From positions 1-15,403 of the forward strand of contig JAEZEZ010000079.1 in the NCBI GenBank assembly GCA_023432855.1: a DNA stretch of 15,403 nucleotides. The letters run 5' to 3'. Position numbers and translations under genes: made by a program. This DNA is from Pseudomonadota bacterium. Its GTDB lineage: Bacteria > Pseudomonadota > Alphaproteobacteria > Caulobacterales > Caulobacteraceae. Under the pieces are notes generated by a model, which worked only from the letters and a program-made list of their open reading frames with translations, searched no databases and was not told the DNA's origin. Of this stretch, positions 5,562 to 13,360 are shown piece by piece (within the stretch, counting starts at the first letter, position 1; each line of letters opens with the position of its first letter).

Positions 5562-6416
5562 TTACGCCGCTTCGAAACGGACAGGCTCGCCCCAGAAAGT
5601 CTCCACCAGCCCCGACTGGGTTCCGGCCTGGCCCGTGGTCAGGAACTGGCGGCGGCCTGAGGTTCCGGGATCATACTCCGGGTGCCTCGCGAAGTAGCGC
5701 TCGAGCGCGTCGGCCACGGCGGTCGGCTGGTTGATCAGCGGCGTGCCGGGCGGAAGGGCGTCGGCGAACAGATCGGCGACAATCTCATAGTGGGTGCAGC
5801 CGAGGATGGCGCGGTCGGGCGGGCGGCCGATGCGGGCCTTCAGGGCCGAGGCGTGACCGTCGATCACGGCCTTGAGGTCCTCGCGCGCGGCGCCGGCCTC
5901 GATCATGTCGGCCAGGCCTGAGCAGGCTTCGGAGAAGACGGCGATGTCGGTGCGCCGCTTGGCGATCTCGATCTCGTAGACCCGGCTCTCGGCCGTCGCG
6001 ACGGTGCAGAAAACCCCGATGACGTCCAGCTTCTCGATCTTCTCGTCCTCGAAGCTCTCGAGCTCCGCCTCCCACGGGAGCCCTGTCGCCGCCTCAATGG
6101 TGGGGACGATCAAGCCTAGCACGTTGACGGCGCGGCCCGTCTCTGCCCTCCAGCCCGGCAACCAGGTCTGCTGCAGACGGCGCAGGGCGATGGCGGAGGC
6201 GGTGTTGCAGGCCAGGACGACGACATCGCAGCCGGCCTCGAACAGACGCAGCACCCCGGCCTTCGTCAGTTCGACGATGTCCTCGCCGGCGCGGCCGCCG
6301 TAAGGCGCGTGGGCCTGGTCGGCCAGGTAGACGAAGTCCGCGGTCGGGAACCGCTGGACGAGAGTGCGGTGGACGGTCAGCCCGCCCACGCCGGAATCGA
6401 AGACGCCAATGGCCAT
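5562..6416 (-). CDS. murI: Glutamate racemase
   Basis: This 284-aa cofactor-independent racemase converts L-glutamate to D-glutamate for peptidoglycan synthesis in the cytoplasm. The family signature residues are present: FDSGVGG at the N-terminus with Asp7, the first catalytic Cys70 in ACNTASA, and the second, Cys207, in GCTHYE with His209. YGGRAGEDI and the LINQPTAVADAL segment near the C-terminus are also typical. The length is normal (about 260-290). The start at 6414-6416 gives MAIGVFDSG, which matches family N-termini, although the ribosome site is weak. It is divergent from the first M3 peptidase gene across 109 bp and runs toward the repeat cluster. No other cell-wall gene is next to it. 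Confidence 0.96.
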   Translation of the reverse strand: MAIGVFDSGVGGLTVHRTLVQRFPTADFVYLADQAHAPYGGRAGEDIVELTKAGVLRLFEAGCDVVVLACNTASAIALRRLQQTWLPGWRAETGRAVNVLGLIVPTIEAATGLPWEAELESFEDEKIEKLDVIGVFCTVATAESRVYEIEIAKRRTDIAVFSEACSGLADMIEAGAAREDLKAVIDGHASALKARIGRPPDRAILGCTHYEIVADLFADALPPGTPLINQPTAVADALERYFARHPEYDPGTSGRRQFLTTGQAGTQSGLVETFWGEPVRFEAA

Positions 6417-6525
6417 GGAAAGCGCTGTAGCGGCGACGGACGCCCCATTACAAGCCGTTCATGTGACGTTGCTTTGGCCGTGCCATAGGGTGCGCTGCCT
6501 TTGACGCCGCCCGGGAGCGCGATCC
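6417..6525. promoter_or_regulatory. Divergent promoter region of murI and the first M3 peptidase gene
   Basis: This 109-bp gap between divergent genes must hold promoters for both. On the plus strand GGGAG about 10 bases before 6526 is a good ribosome site. I see no clear -35/-10 pair; TTGCTT at 6469-6474 is only a candidate. Confidence 0.45.
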
Positions 6526-8676
6526 ATGAACCGCCGTAGTTTCCTCGCCGCGACCACCGCCGCCGCCGTAAGCGGCCTCGGAGCCTGCGCCTCCACCTCC
6601 GGAGCTCCGGGAGTTGCGCCGCCTCCGGCGGCCGTCCTCTCGGACAACCCGCTGCTGCAGCCGTGGCCGACCGCCCCGTTCGACGGCGTCGCGCCGTTCG
6701 ACCGGGTCCGCGTCGCGGACTTCCCCGAAGCGCTGGAACTCTCGCTGGCCGAGCGTCGAAGGGAGATCCAGGCGATCGTCGACAATCCCGCGGCGCCGAC
6801 CTTCGACAATACGGTGCTGGCTCTGGAGCGTTCGGGCGCGACCTTCACCCGTGTCGCGTCGATCTTCTACACCTGGTCGAGCTCCATGAGCGACGAGGCC
6901 TTCCAGAAGGTGGAGGCCGAGTGGTCGCCCAAGCTGTCGGCGGCCTCGGACGAGATCCTGCTGAACGGCGCGCTGTTCCGCCGGGTGGACGCGGTGATGA
7001 ACTCCCCGGAAAAGGCCCGGCTGACGCCTGAGCAGCAGCGACTGCTCTGGCGGACCCACGACAGCTTCGTGCGCGCCGGGGCGCGTGTCAGCGACGCCGA
7101 CAAGCCGCGGCTGGCGCAGGTCAACCAGGAACTCGCCGGACTCTACACTGCCTTCGGCCAGAAGGTGCTAGCGGACGAGAACACCTGGACGGTCATCGAA
7201 AACCGCGCGGATCTCGCGGGTCTGCCCGAGGCCCTGGTCGCCAGCTACAAGGCGGCGGCCGAGGAGCGGAAACTGTCCGGGTGGGCCGTGGTGAACACGC
7301 GCTCCAGCGTCGACCCCTTCCTGACCTACGCCGACAACCGCCGCCTGCGCGAAGCCATCTGGAAGAAGTTCAAGAACCGGGGCGACAACGGCGACGCCAA
7401 CGACACCAACGCCACCATCGCGGCCATCATGCCCTTGCGCGCGGAGAAGGCGCGCCTGATCGGCTATCCGACGTTCGCCCACTGGAAGCTGTCGGACAAG
7501 ATGGCGGCCACGCCCGAGCGGGCGAAGGAACTGATGGAGCGGGTGTGGGCCCCGACCCGTGCGCGCATCGCCGAGGAGGTCGCCGACATGCAGGCGATCG
7601 CCGACCGCGAGGGCGCGAAGATCACCATCGAGCCGTGGGACTACCTCTACTATGCGGAGAAGGTGCGGAGGGCGAAGTTCGATCTCGATCAGAACGAGCT
7701 CAAGCCCTACTTCGAGCTCAACAGGATGATCGACGCCTCCCACTACATGGCCAAGCGCCTGTATGGCCTGGACCTGAAGGAGGTGACCGGTCAGGTCCCC
7801 GTCTTCCATCCCGAGATGCGGGTGTGGGAGGTCCGGGACAATGGCCGGTTCGTCGGGCTCTTCTACGGCGACTACTTCGCCCGCCCGGGCAAGTCGTCCG
7901 GCGCATGGGAGAACGCCTACCGCTCGCAGTCGAACGACGGCCGCCGCGTCACGCCGCTGGTCTCCAACAACAACAACTTCGTCAAGGGCGCGCCCGGAGA
8001 GCCGATCCTCATCTCCCTCGACGACGCCGAGACCCTGTTCCACGAGTTTGGCCACGCCCTGCACGACCTCGTGTCGAACGTGACCTACGAGAGCCTGTCG
8101 GGCACAAACACGGCCACGGACTTCGTCGAGTTCCCGAGCCAGGTGCACGAGAACTGGGTGCTGTCGGACGACGTGCTCGACCGCTTCGGCCGCCACTACC
8201 AGACCGGCCAGGCGATGCCCAAGGCGCTGCTCGAGAAGGTCAAAGCCGCGCGCACCTTCAACCAGGGCTACACCACCGGCGAGTACCTCACCGCGGCCAT
8301 CGTCGACATGGAGATGCACACCCTGCCCGACGGCCGGGTCGACCCTGACCGCTTCGAGCGCGAGACCATGGCCCGGATCGGCGCGCCGCCCCAGGTCGTG
8401 ATGCGGCACCGCCTGCCGCACTTCAATCACCTCTTCACCAGCGAGGGCTACGCGGCCGGCTACTACAGCTACCTCTGGTCCGACACGATGGGCGCGGACG
8501 CCTGGCAGGCCTTCGTGGAAAGCGGTGATGTGTGGAGCCCGCAAGTGGCGGCGCGCATGAAGGCGCTGATGGCGGCCGGCGACTCCATGGACCAGGCCGA
8601 ACTCTACCGCCGCTTCCGGGGCCGCGATCCGGACGTGCGCGCCCTGCTCGCCGATCGGGGCTTCCCGACCGATTAG
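6526..8676 (+). CDS. M3-family metallopeptidase (peptidyl-dipeptidase Dcp-like), predicted Tat lipoprotein
   Basis: This 716-aa zinc peptidase of the thimet oligopeptidase/Dcp family cleaves short peptides. The N-terminus has a twin-arginine motif (NRRSFLA), a hydrophobic stretch and a lipobox LGAC (Cys at residue 21), so it is predicted to be exported folded and lipid-anchored. The zinc site is HEFGH at residues 506-510, with the third ligand Glu535 in DFVEFPSQ, 29 residues after the first His as in thimet oligopeptidase. Near the C-terminus, FTSEGYAAGYYSYLW carries the Gly-Tyr segment that contacts substrate in this family. Bacterial Dcp releases C-terminal dipeptides, but Dcp and oligopeptidase A cannot be told apart here. 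A close paralogue follows 152 bp downstream. Confidence 0.93.
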   Translation: MNRRSFLAATTAAAVSGLGACASTSGAPGVAPPPAAVLSDNPLLQPWPTAPFDGVAPFDRVRVADFPEALELSLAERRREIQAIVDNPAAPTFDNTVLALERSGATFTRVASIFYTWSSSMSDEAFQKVEAEWSPKLSAASDEILLNGALFRRVDAVMNSPEKARLTPEQQRLLWRTHDSFVRAGARVSDADKPRLAQVNQELAGLYTAFGQKVLADENTWTVIENRADLAGLPEALVASYKAAAEERKLSGWAVVNTRSSVDPFLTYADNRRLREAIWKKFKNRGDNGDANDTNATIAAIMPLRAEKARLIGYPTFAHWKLSDKMAATPERAKELMERVWAPTRARIAEEVADMQAIADREGAKITIEPWDYLYYAEKVRRAKFDLDQNELKPYFELNRMIDASHYMAKRLYGLDLKEVTGQVPVFHPEMRVWEVRDNGRFVGLFYGDYFARPGKSSGAWENAYRSQSNDGRRVTPLVSNNNNFVKGAPGEPILISLDDAETLFHEFGHALHDLVSNVTYESLSGTNTATDFVEFPSQVHENWVLSDDVLDRFGRHYQTGQAMPKALLEKVKAARTFNQGYTTGEYLTAAIVDMEMHTLPDGRVDPDRFERETMARIGAPPQVVMRHRLPHFNHLFTSEGYAAGYYSYLWSDTMGADAWQAFVESGDVWSPQVAARMKALMAAGDSMDQAELYRRFRGRDPDVRALLADRGFPTD

Positions 8677-8690
8677 GAGACCAATCGCCG

Positions 8691-8718
8691 GCCTGTCCGC
8701 CAATCGGGGCGGACAGGC
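8691..8718 (+). promoter_or_regulatory. Perfect 11-bp hairpin between the two M3 genes
   Basis: GCCTGTCCGCC (8691-8701) pairs without mismatch with GGCGGACAGGC (8708-8718) around a 6-base loop, 15 bp after the first peptidase stop. No T tract follows. It may be a partial terminator, an mRNA stabiliser for the upstream gene or a Rho-assisted end. About 110 bp remain before the second gene, enough for its own promoter. Confidence 0.6.
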
Positions 8719-8828
8719 GACCTTCACGGTGCGCCGACAGGCCGCACCACCGGACCCCGCGGTGACGGCCGAGGCCGCCTACCTAGGAGTCAGCCCGCCA
8801 AGCCACACCCTCGGGGGAATGAGAACCG

Positions 8829-10970
8829 ATGAGCCGAATGAACCGCCGCAACTTCCTCGCCGTGACCACCGCCGCCACCGCGCTCGCCGCCGCCCAGCCT
8901 GCGCTCGCGCAGTCCGGCGCCGCCGACGCCAATCCGCTGCTGCAGCCCTGGACGGGCCCCTACGGAGGCGTCCCGGCGTTCGACAAGGTGAAGGTCGAGT
9001 ACTTCAAGCCGGCGCTCGAGATCGCCATGGCCGAGAACCTGCGCGAAGTGGAGGCGATCGCCGACAACCCCGAGCCGCCGACCTTCGAGAACACCATCGC
9101 CGCCCTCGATGACGTTGGCCGCCGGCTTTCGGATGTCGGAACCTACTACGGCGTCTGGGGCGCGACCATGAACTCACCGGAGTTCCAGGCCGTGCAGGCG
9201 GAGATGAACCCGAAGTTCGCGGCGCTGGGCAACCAGATCAATCAGAACCAGAAGCTCTTCAAGCGCATCGAGGCGGTCTACAATTCGCCCGACAAGGCGA
9301 AGCTCACGCCCGAGCAGCAGCGCCTGACCTGGCTGACCTGGAACAACTCCGTCCGCTCCGGCGCCAAGCTGGACCCCGCCAAGAAGGCGCGCGTCGGCGA
9401 GATCAACCAGGAACTGGCCACCCTGTTCACCCAGTTCAACAAGAACCTGCTGGCTGACGAGAACACCTGGACGGTGCTCGAGGCCGAGGACCTGGACGGC
9501 CTGTCCGACAGCTACAAGGCGGGCGCCGCCGCTTCGGCCAAGGACCGCGGTCTCGAGGGCAAGTGGATCGTGGTCAACACACGCTCCAGCGTCGACCCCT
9601 TCCTCACCGAGAGCACCCGCCGCGACCTCCGCGAGAAGGTCTGGAGGAAGTTCGTCATGCGTGGCGACAATGGCGACGCCAATGACAACAACGCCCTGAT
9701 CACGAAGATCCTGAAACTGCGGGTCGAGCGCGCCAACCTGCTGGGATACCCGACCCACGCCCACTGGCGTCTCGAGAACGCCATGGCCAAGACGCCCGAG
9801 CGGGCGATGGAGCTGATGGAGGCCGTCTGGGGGCCTGCGGTGGCGCGCGTGCACGAGGAAGTGCGCGACATGCAGGCCATCGCCGACAAGGAAGGCGCCG
9901 GCATCAAGATCGAGCCGTGGGACTACCGCTTCTACCAGGAGAAGGTCCGCAAGGCCCGCTACGACCTCGATGCAAACGAGGTGAAGCAGTACCTGCAGCT
10001 CGAGAAGCTGCGCGAGGGCATGTTCTGGGCCTCGGGCCAGATCTACGGCTTCGAATTCCGCCAGGTGAACGACGTGCCGGTGGCGCATCCGGACATCCGG
10101 GTGTGGGAAGTCACGCGCGGCGGCAAGCACGTCGGCCTGTGGTACTTCGATCCCTTCGCCCGCCAGGGCAAGCGCTCGGGCGCCTGGATGAACGCCTATC
10201 GGAGCCAGGAGCGCTTCCGCGACGAAGTGACGACCATCGTCTCGAACAACTCCAACTTCGTGAAGCCGGCGCCGGGCGAGCCGGTGCTCATCTCGTGGGA
10301 TGACGCCGAGACCCTGTTCCACGAATTCGGACACGCCATCCACGGCCTGAACTCGAACGTGACCTATCCGAGCCTGGCCGGCACCGCGGTGTCACGCGAC
10401 TACGTCGAGTTCCCCAGCCAGCTGAACGAGCACTGGTTGTCGACGCCGGAGGTGCTGTCCCGCTTCGCCCTGCACTACAAGACCGGCGAGCCGATCCCGC
10501 AGCCGCTGGTGGACAAGATCAAGAAGGCCTCGACCTTCAACCAGGGCTTCGCGACGGTTGAGTATCTCTCGAGTGCGCTGATCGACATGAAGCTGCACCT
10601 GGCCGGCGACGTGACGATCGATCCGGACAGGTTCGAGCGCGAAGAGCTGGCCAGGCTGGGCATGCCGGACGAGCTGGTGATGCGCCACCGGACGCCGCAG
10701 TTCCAGCACGTCTTCGCTTCCGACGGCTATTCGGCCGGCTACTACAGCTATCTGTGGGCGGACACGCTCACGGCCGACGCGGCCGAGGCCTTCAAGGAGG
10801 CGCCGGGCGGCTTCTACGACAAGGCGGTGGCCAAGCGACTGCACGACAACATCATGTCGGTGGGCAACACCATCGACCCCGCCGACGCGTTCCGTGCGTT
10901 CCGCGGCCGCGACGTGAAAATCGGCGCCCTGATGCGCGACCGGGGCTTCCCGGTTCCTCCGGGAGCCTGA
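8829..10970 (+). CDS. M3-family metallopeptidase (Dcp-like), predicted soluble Tat substrate
   Basis: This 713-aa paralogue of the preceding gene is colinear with it over the whole length, sharing for example DENTWTV, VVNTRSSVDPFLT, RGDNGDAND, DMQAIAD and IEPWDY. The N-terminus also has a twin-arginine motif (MNRRNFLA), but its signal ends in PALAQ, a signal-peptidase I site, not a lipobox, so the mature enzyme should be free in the periplasm. Zinc ligands are His498 and His502 of HEFGH and Glu527 in DYVEFPSQ; FASDGYSAGYYSYLW follows near the C-terminus. ATG 8829 is chosen; ATG 8838 (MNRRN) is also possible. GGGGGA lies about 10 bases before 8829. The gene is followed by an intrinsic terminator. 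It probably arose by tandem duplication. Confidence 0.93.
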   Translation: MSRMNRRNFLAVTTAATALAAAQPALAQSGAADANPLLQPWTGPYGGVPAFDKVKVEYFKPALEIAMAENLREVEAIADNPEPPTFENTIAALDDVGRRLSDVGTYYGVWGATMNSPEFQAVQAEMNPKFAALGNQINQNQKLFKRIEAVYNSPDKAKLTPEQQRLTWLTWNNSVRSGAKLDPAKKARVGEINQELATLFTQFNKNLLADENTWTVLEAEDLDGLSDSYKAGAAASAKDRGLEGKWIVVNTRSSVDPFLTESTRRDLREKVWRKFVMRGDNGDANDNNALITKILKLRVERANLLGYPTHAHWRLENAMAKTPERAMELMEAVWGPAVARVHEEVRDMQAIADKEGAGIKIEPWDYRFYQEKVRKARYDLDANEVKQYLQLEKLREGMFWASGQIYGFEFRQVNDVPVAHPDIRVWEVTRGGKHVGLWYFDPFARQGKRSGAWMNAYRSQERFRDEVTTIVSNNSNFVKPAPGEPVLISWDDAETLFHEFGHAIHGLNSNVTYPSLAGTAVSRDYVEFPSQLNEHWLSTPEVLSRFALHYKTGEPIPQPLVDKIKKASTFNQGFATVEYLSSALIDMKLHLAGDVTIDPDRFEREELARLGMPDELVMRHRTPQFQHVFASDGYSAGYYSYLWADTLTADAAEAFKEAPGGFYDKAVAKRLHDNIMSVGNTIDPADAFRAFRGRDVKIGALMRDRGFPVPPGA

Positions 10971-10990
10971 GCCAGACTCCAGGAAGCAGG

Positions 10991-11021
10991 AGGGCGGCGG
11001 GTCGAACCCCCCGCCCTTTTT
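10991..11021 (+). terminator. Rho-independent terminator after the second M3 gene
   Basis: AGGGCGG (10991-10997) pairs with CCGCCCT (11011-11017), extended by an inner GGG/CCC with one bulged C, and runs into five T (11017-11021). It lies 20 bp after the stop and closes the peptidase unit. Confidence 0.88.
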
Positions 11022-11281
11022 GCTGCCCCGCTCCCAGACCCGACCGCCGAGGGCAAGGATCGGGCCAGCTTCATATCCTCCCGGCCCAGGGAGTACATGC
11101 CGGCGCGGTTAGCGGCGCACACACCAATCATTCGATACACAATACTCTGTATTTACAGATACTTATGGTCGAGAATCCTTGATTGCAGACGGGTCGTGGT
11201 GAACGCCCGTTAGCCCGATTTCTTTACAGGAGGTGAAGGTCGAGGGCCCCAATCTTGGTGCGACAAGGTCGGGTTGCACCA
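11022..11281. promoter_or_regulatory. Leader region of the tad cluster with a 14-bp palindrome and an unused Shine-Dalgarno
   Basis: This gap holds the most AT-rich stretch seen between genes in the window (about 11130-11165). In it lies TCTGTA-TT-TACAGA (11146-11159), a perfect inverted repeat, flanked by direct repeats of ATACT at 11142-11146 and 11159-11163. This is a candidate operator, or a promoter region, for the tad genes. Further on, AGGAGGTGA at 11228-11236 fully complements the 16S rRNA 3' end, but no start codon lies at normal spacing; the nearest in-frame candidate is TTG at 11255. Confidence 0.5.
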
Positions 11282-12496
11282 ATGTGGGACTACTGGCGAA
11301 ACTTCTGGCGACGGCGCGACGGAAACGTCGCCATGATCGCCGCCCTGGCGTCGCCGCTGCTGCTTGCCGGCGCGGCATTCGGCGCGGACACCACCTACTG
11401 GTATTTCAGGGATCTCGAACTCCAGGCGGCCGCCGACGCCGCCGCCTACGCGGGCGCGATCGAGATGCGAGCGGGACGGTCGGAGGCCATCATCCGCGCG
11501 GCGGCCCTGCGCGAGGCCGGCGCCAACAGCTTCCAGCCCGAACGTGGCGGCATGATCCTGAACACCCCGCCGGCGACGGGCGCGTTCCAGCAGCCCCGTG
11601 CAGTAGAGGTGATCCTCACCGAGCGACAGGATCGCTTCTTCAGCGGCCTGTTCGATGATCGCGTCGTCAACACCCGCGCGCGGTCCGTGGCCATCTACGA
11701 GAGCACGGGACGCGCCTGCGTCCTGGCGCTGGACCCCTCCGCCCAGCGGGCGGCGACCGTCAGCGGAAGCGCCAGCCTGACCCTGAGGGGTTGCACCCTC
11801 ATGGCCAATTCAGTCGCCGCGGATGCGGTCTACGTGGCCGGCTCGTCGCGTCTCAGCACGCCCTGCGTCATCTCCGTCGGCGGCGTCGACGCGAGCGCCG
11901 GTCTCAGCATGAACGAGTGCGCGACGCCCGTGACCCAGGCTCCCCCGGTCGCGGATCCGTATGCAGGACTCGAGACGCCGACGCCCGCGGGGGGCTGCCA
12001 GAACGCCAGCGCCCCCGTGCTGCGCCCGGGCCGCTACTGCAGCGGCCTCAACCTGCGCAACACGGTCCATTTCGAGCCCGGCGTCTACATCATCGAGGCC
12101 GGCGCGTTCCGCACCAACGCCAACGCCGTGATCACCGGCGAAGGGGTGACCATCTACCTGGCCGACGGCGTCGACACGAGCTTCAACGGCAGCGCCGAGA
12201 TCAACCTGAGCGCCCCCACCAGCGGAGACTACGCGGGGGTCCTCTTCTTCGGCGCCCGCGACTCCTCCGGAACCGAGCACAAGTTCAATGGTACGGCCGA
12301 CTCCGCACTGACCGGCGCGCTCTATTTCCCCGCGGACAGCGTCGAATACCAGGGGAACTTCTCGGGCGAGAACGGGTGCACCCAGGTGGTCGCAAACACC
12401 GTCGCCTGGACGGGCAACGCCACCATCAACGTGAACTGTGAAGGGCTCGGCATGGGCGTCCTGCCGACCGCGCAGCTCATCAAGATCGTGGAGTAG
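11282..12496 (+). CDS. TadG-like Flp pilus-assembly protein with a beta-rich C-terminal domain
   Basis: This gene encodes 404 aa from ATG 11282. The N-terminus is the TadE/G-like anchor: WRRRDGNVAMIAAL, a hydrophobic helix (about residues 15-35) and LQAAADAAAYAG, the Ala-rich helix usual after it. There is no Glu at position +5 of the anchor, as expected for TadG rather than a cleaved pseudopilin. From about residue 144 the protein is rich in Gly, Ser, Asn and Thr with repeated short strands (GRYCSGLNL, GVYIIEAGAF, GEGVTIYLADG), which suggests a beta-helix exposed outside the membrane, with paired cysteines. TTG 11255 (preceded by GAGGG) or GTG 11258 would add eight or nine residues. It is the first gene of a three-gene cluster. 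Confidence 0.85.
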   Translation: MWDYWRNFWRRRDGNVAMIAALASPLLLAGAAFGADTTYWYFRDLELQAAADAAAYAGAIEMRAGRSEAIIRAAALREAGANSFQPERGGMILNTPPATGAFQQPRAVEVILTERQDRFFSGLFDDRVVNTRARSVAIYESTGRACVLALDPSAQRAATVSGSASLTLRGCTLMANSVAADAVYVAGSSRLSTPCVISVGGVDASAGLSMNECATPVTQAPPVADPYAGLETPTPAGGCQNASAPVLRPGRYCSGLNLRNTVHFEPGVYIIEAGAFRTNANAVITGEGVTIYLADGVDTSFNGSAEINLSAPTSGDYAGVLFFGARDSSGTEHKFNGTADSALTGALYFPADSVEYQGNFSGENGCTQVVANTVAWTGNATINVNCEGLGMGVLPTAQLIKIVE

Positions 12497-12498
12497 CA

Positions 12499-12918
12499 AT
12501 GAAGCTTTTCCGCACCTTCCTCCGGGACGACCAAGGCGTCGCCACCGTCGAGTTCGCGGTCATCGTGCCGGTTCTGGCCGCCCTTCTCGTCGGGCTGATG
12601 ATCGCCTGGGAGCCCGCCACCGCAATGATGCGCATGCGCGCGGCGGTCCATGCCGGCGCCGCCTACGTCCGCAACGGCGGGACCGATGACGTGCGCGCCA
12701 TGTCGGTCGTCGACCTGGCCTGGGAGAAGCGGCCCCTGACCTCAAGCATCACGGTCAACCGCGCCTGCCTCTGCGGGCAGGCAAGCAACGCCTGCACCGT
12801 CGTCTGCGCCGACCGCACCCCGCCTTCGGTCTATGTCACCCTGCGCGCCTCGGAGACGGACACCGAGCGCGCGCTCGGGCGCACCCTGACGAGCGAGGAG
12901 GTGGTCCGTGTTCGCTAG
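12499..12918 (+). CDS. TadE-like pseudopilin 1
   Basis: This gene encodes 139 aa. The N-terminus DDQG-VATVEFAVIVPVLAALLVGLMI fits the G/XXXXEF rule for prepilin-peptidase cleavage: Gly13 at -1, Glu18 at +5 and Phe19 at +6, followed by the hydrophobic helix. TadE proteins are minor pseudopilins of Flp/Tad pilus systems, processed by TadV or another type IV prepilin peptidase. A four-cysteine cluster (Cys90, 92, 99, 103) before a YVTLRASE strand probably forms disulfides in the periplasmic part. It starts 2 bp after the TadG-like stop, with GTGGAG as ribosome site, and overlaps the next gene by 11 bp, so translation is probably coupled. Confidence 0.88.
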   Translation: MKLFRTFLRDDQGVATVEFAVIVPVLAALLVGLMIAWEPATAMMRMRAAVHAGAAYVRNGGTDDVRAMSVVDLAWEKRPLTSSITVNRACLCGQASNACTVVCADRTPPSVYVTLRASETDTERALGRTLTSEEVVRVR

Positions 12919-13300
12919 GTTCGCCAAGGACGAAGGCGGCGCCTCGGCCGCTGAGTTCGCACTGATCTCCCCGATCTTCATCGCCTTGATGTTCGGCGTC
13001 TTCCAGTTCGGCTGGGCCCTGCACTGTGCGTCGAGCGTACGCTACGCCCTCGAGGAGTCCGCCCGCACGGTCATGCTCAACGAGACGCTGACGGCCCAGG
13101 ACGTCGAAGCCGCCATGCGCAACAAGCTCGCCCAGCTCGCCGATCCGGAAATCGCGATCGACATCGTCGAGGATTCCACGCAGCTCGGCATGGAGCTGGT
13201 GCACCTCAACGCCACCTATGTGCACCACATGACGGTGCCGTTCCTGCCGGTGTGGGAACTCACCTTCGAGCAGACCGCGAGCGTCGCGCGGCCGACCTGA
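12908..13300 (+). CDS. TadE-like pseudopilin 2
   Basis: This gene encodes 130 aa from a GTG start at 12908, which lies inside the end of the preceding gene. AGGAGGTG with 6-base spacing makes this start convincing. The N-terminus FAKDEGG-ASAAEFALISPIFIALMFGVFQFG has Gly11 at -1, Glu16 at +5 and Phe17 at +6 of a prepilin-type cleavage site, then the hydrophobic helix. The remainder is a small domain with no cysteines except Cys32 in LHCASS near the helix end, unlike its neighbour. A pair of unequal TadE-type proteins beside TadG resembles the tadE-tadF-tadG trio of known Tad loci, so this could be called TadF-like. No ATPase, secretin or pilin gene is in the window. Confidence 0.88.
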   Translation: MFARFAKDEGGASAAEFALISPIFIALMFGVFQFGWALHCASSVRYALEESARTVMLNETLTAQDVEAAMRNKLAQLADPEIAIDIVEDSTQLGMELVHLNATYVHHMTVPFLPVWELTFEQTASVARPT

Positions 13301-13302
13301 AT

Positions 13303-13325
13303 CGCAAGCGGAACAATTCCTTGCG
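13303..13325 (+). terminator. Short inverted repeat after the tad cluster
   Basis: CGCAAG (13303-13308) pairs with CTTGCG (13320-13325), with an inner GAA/TTC after a 2-base bulge. There is no T tract. It overlaps the -35 element of the predicted stress promoter, so it may be a weak terminator or just a dyad around that promoter. Confidence 0.3.
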
Positions 13326-13334
13326 GCCGAGGTT
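13310..13334 (+). promoter_or_regulatory. Predicted EcfG-type general-stress promoter for the channel operon
   Basis: GGAAC (13310-13314) and GGTT (13331-13334) are 16 bases apart. The alphaproteobacterial EcfG (SigT in Caulobacter) consensus is GGAAC-N16/17-CGTT, so only the first base of the -10 differs. The ATG is 26 bases further on. The same element with the same spacer length and the same -10 variant recurs before the stress-protein gene at 15020. Confidence 0.6.
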
Positions 13335-13360
13335 CCTGATCCTCTGGCTGGAGGAATGGC

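Noticed and set aside
7168..8727. 519-codon open frame opposite the first M3 gene, and similar long ones opposite the second (9174-10343)
   Set aside because: They are antisense shadows in GC-rich DNA; the plus-strand frames carry complete M3 motifs and signal peptides.
11165..11182. Five-codon ATG-to-TGA micro-frame (MVENP) as a leader peptide
   Set aside because: No ribosome site precedes it and nothing in the sequence suggests attenuation.
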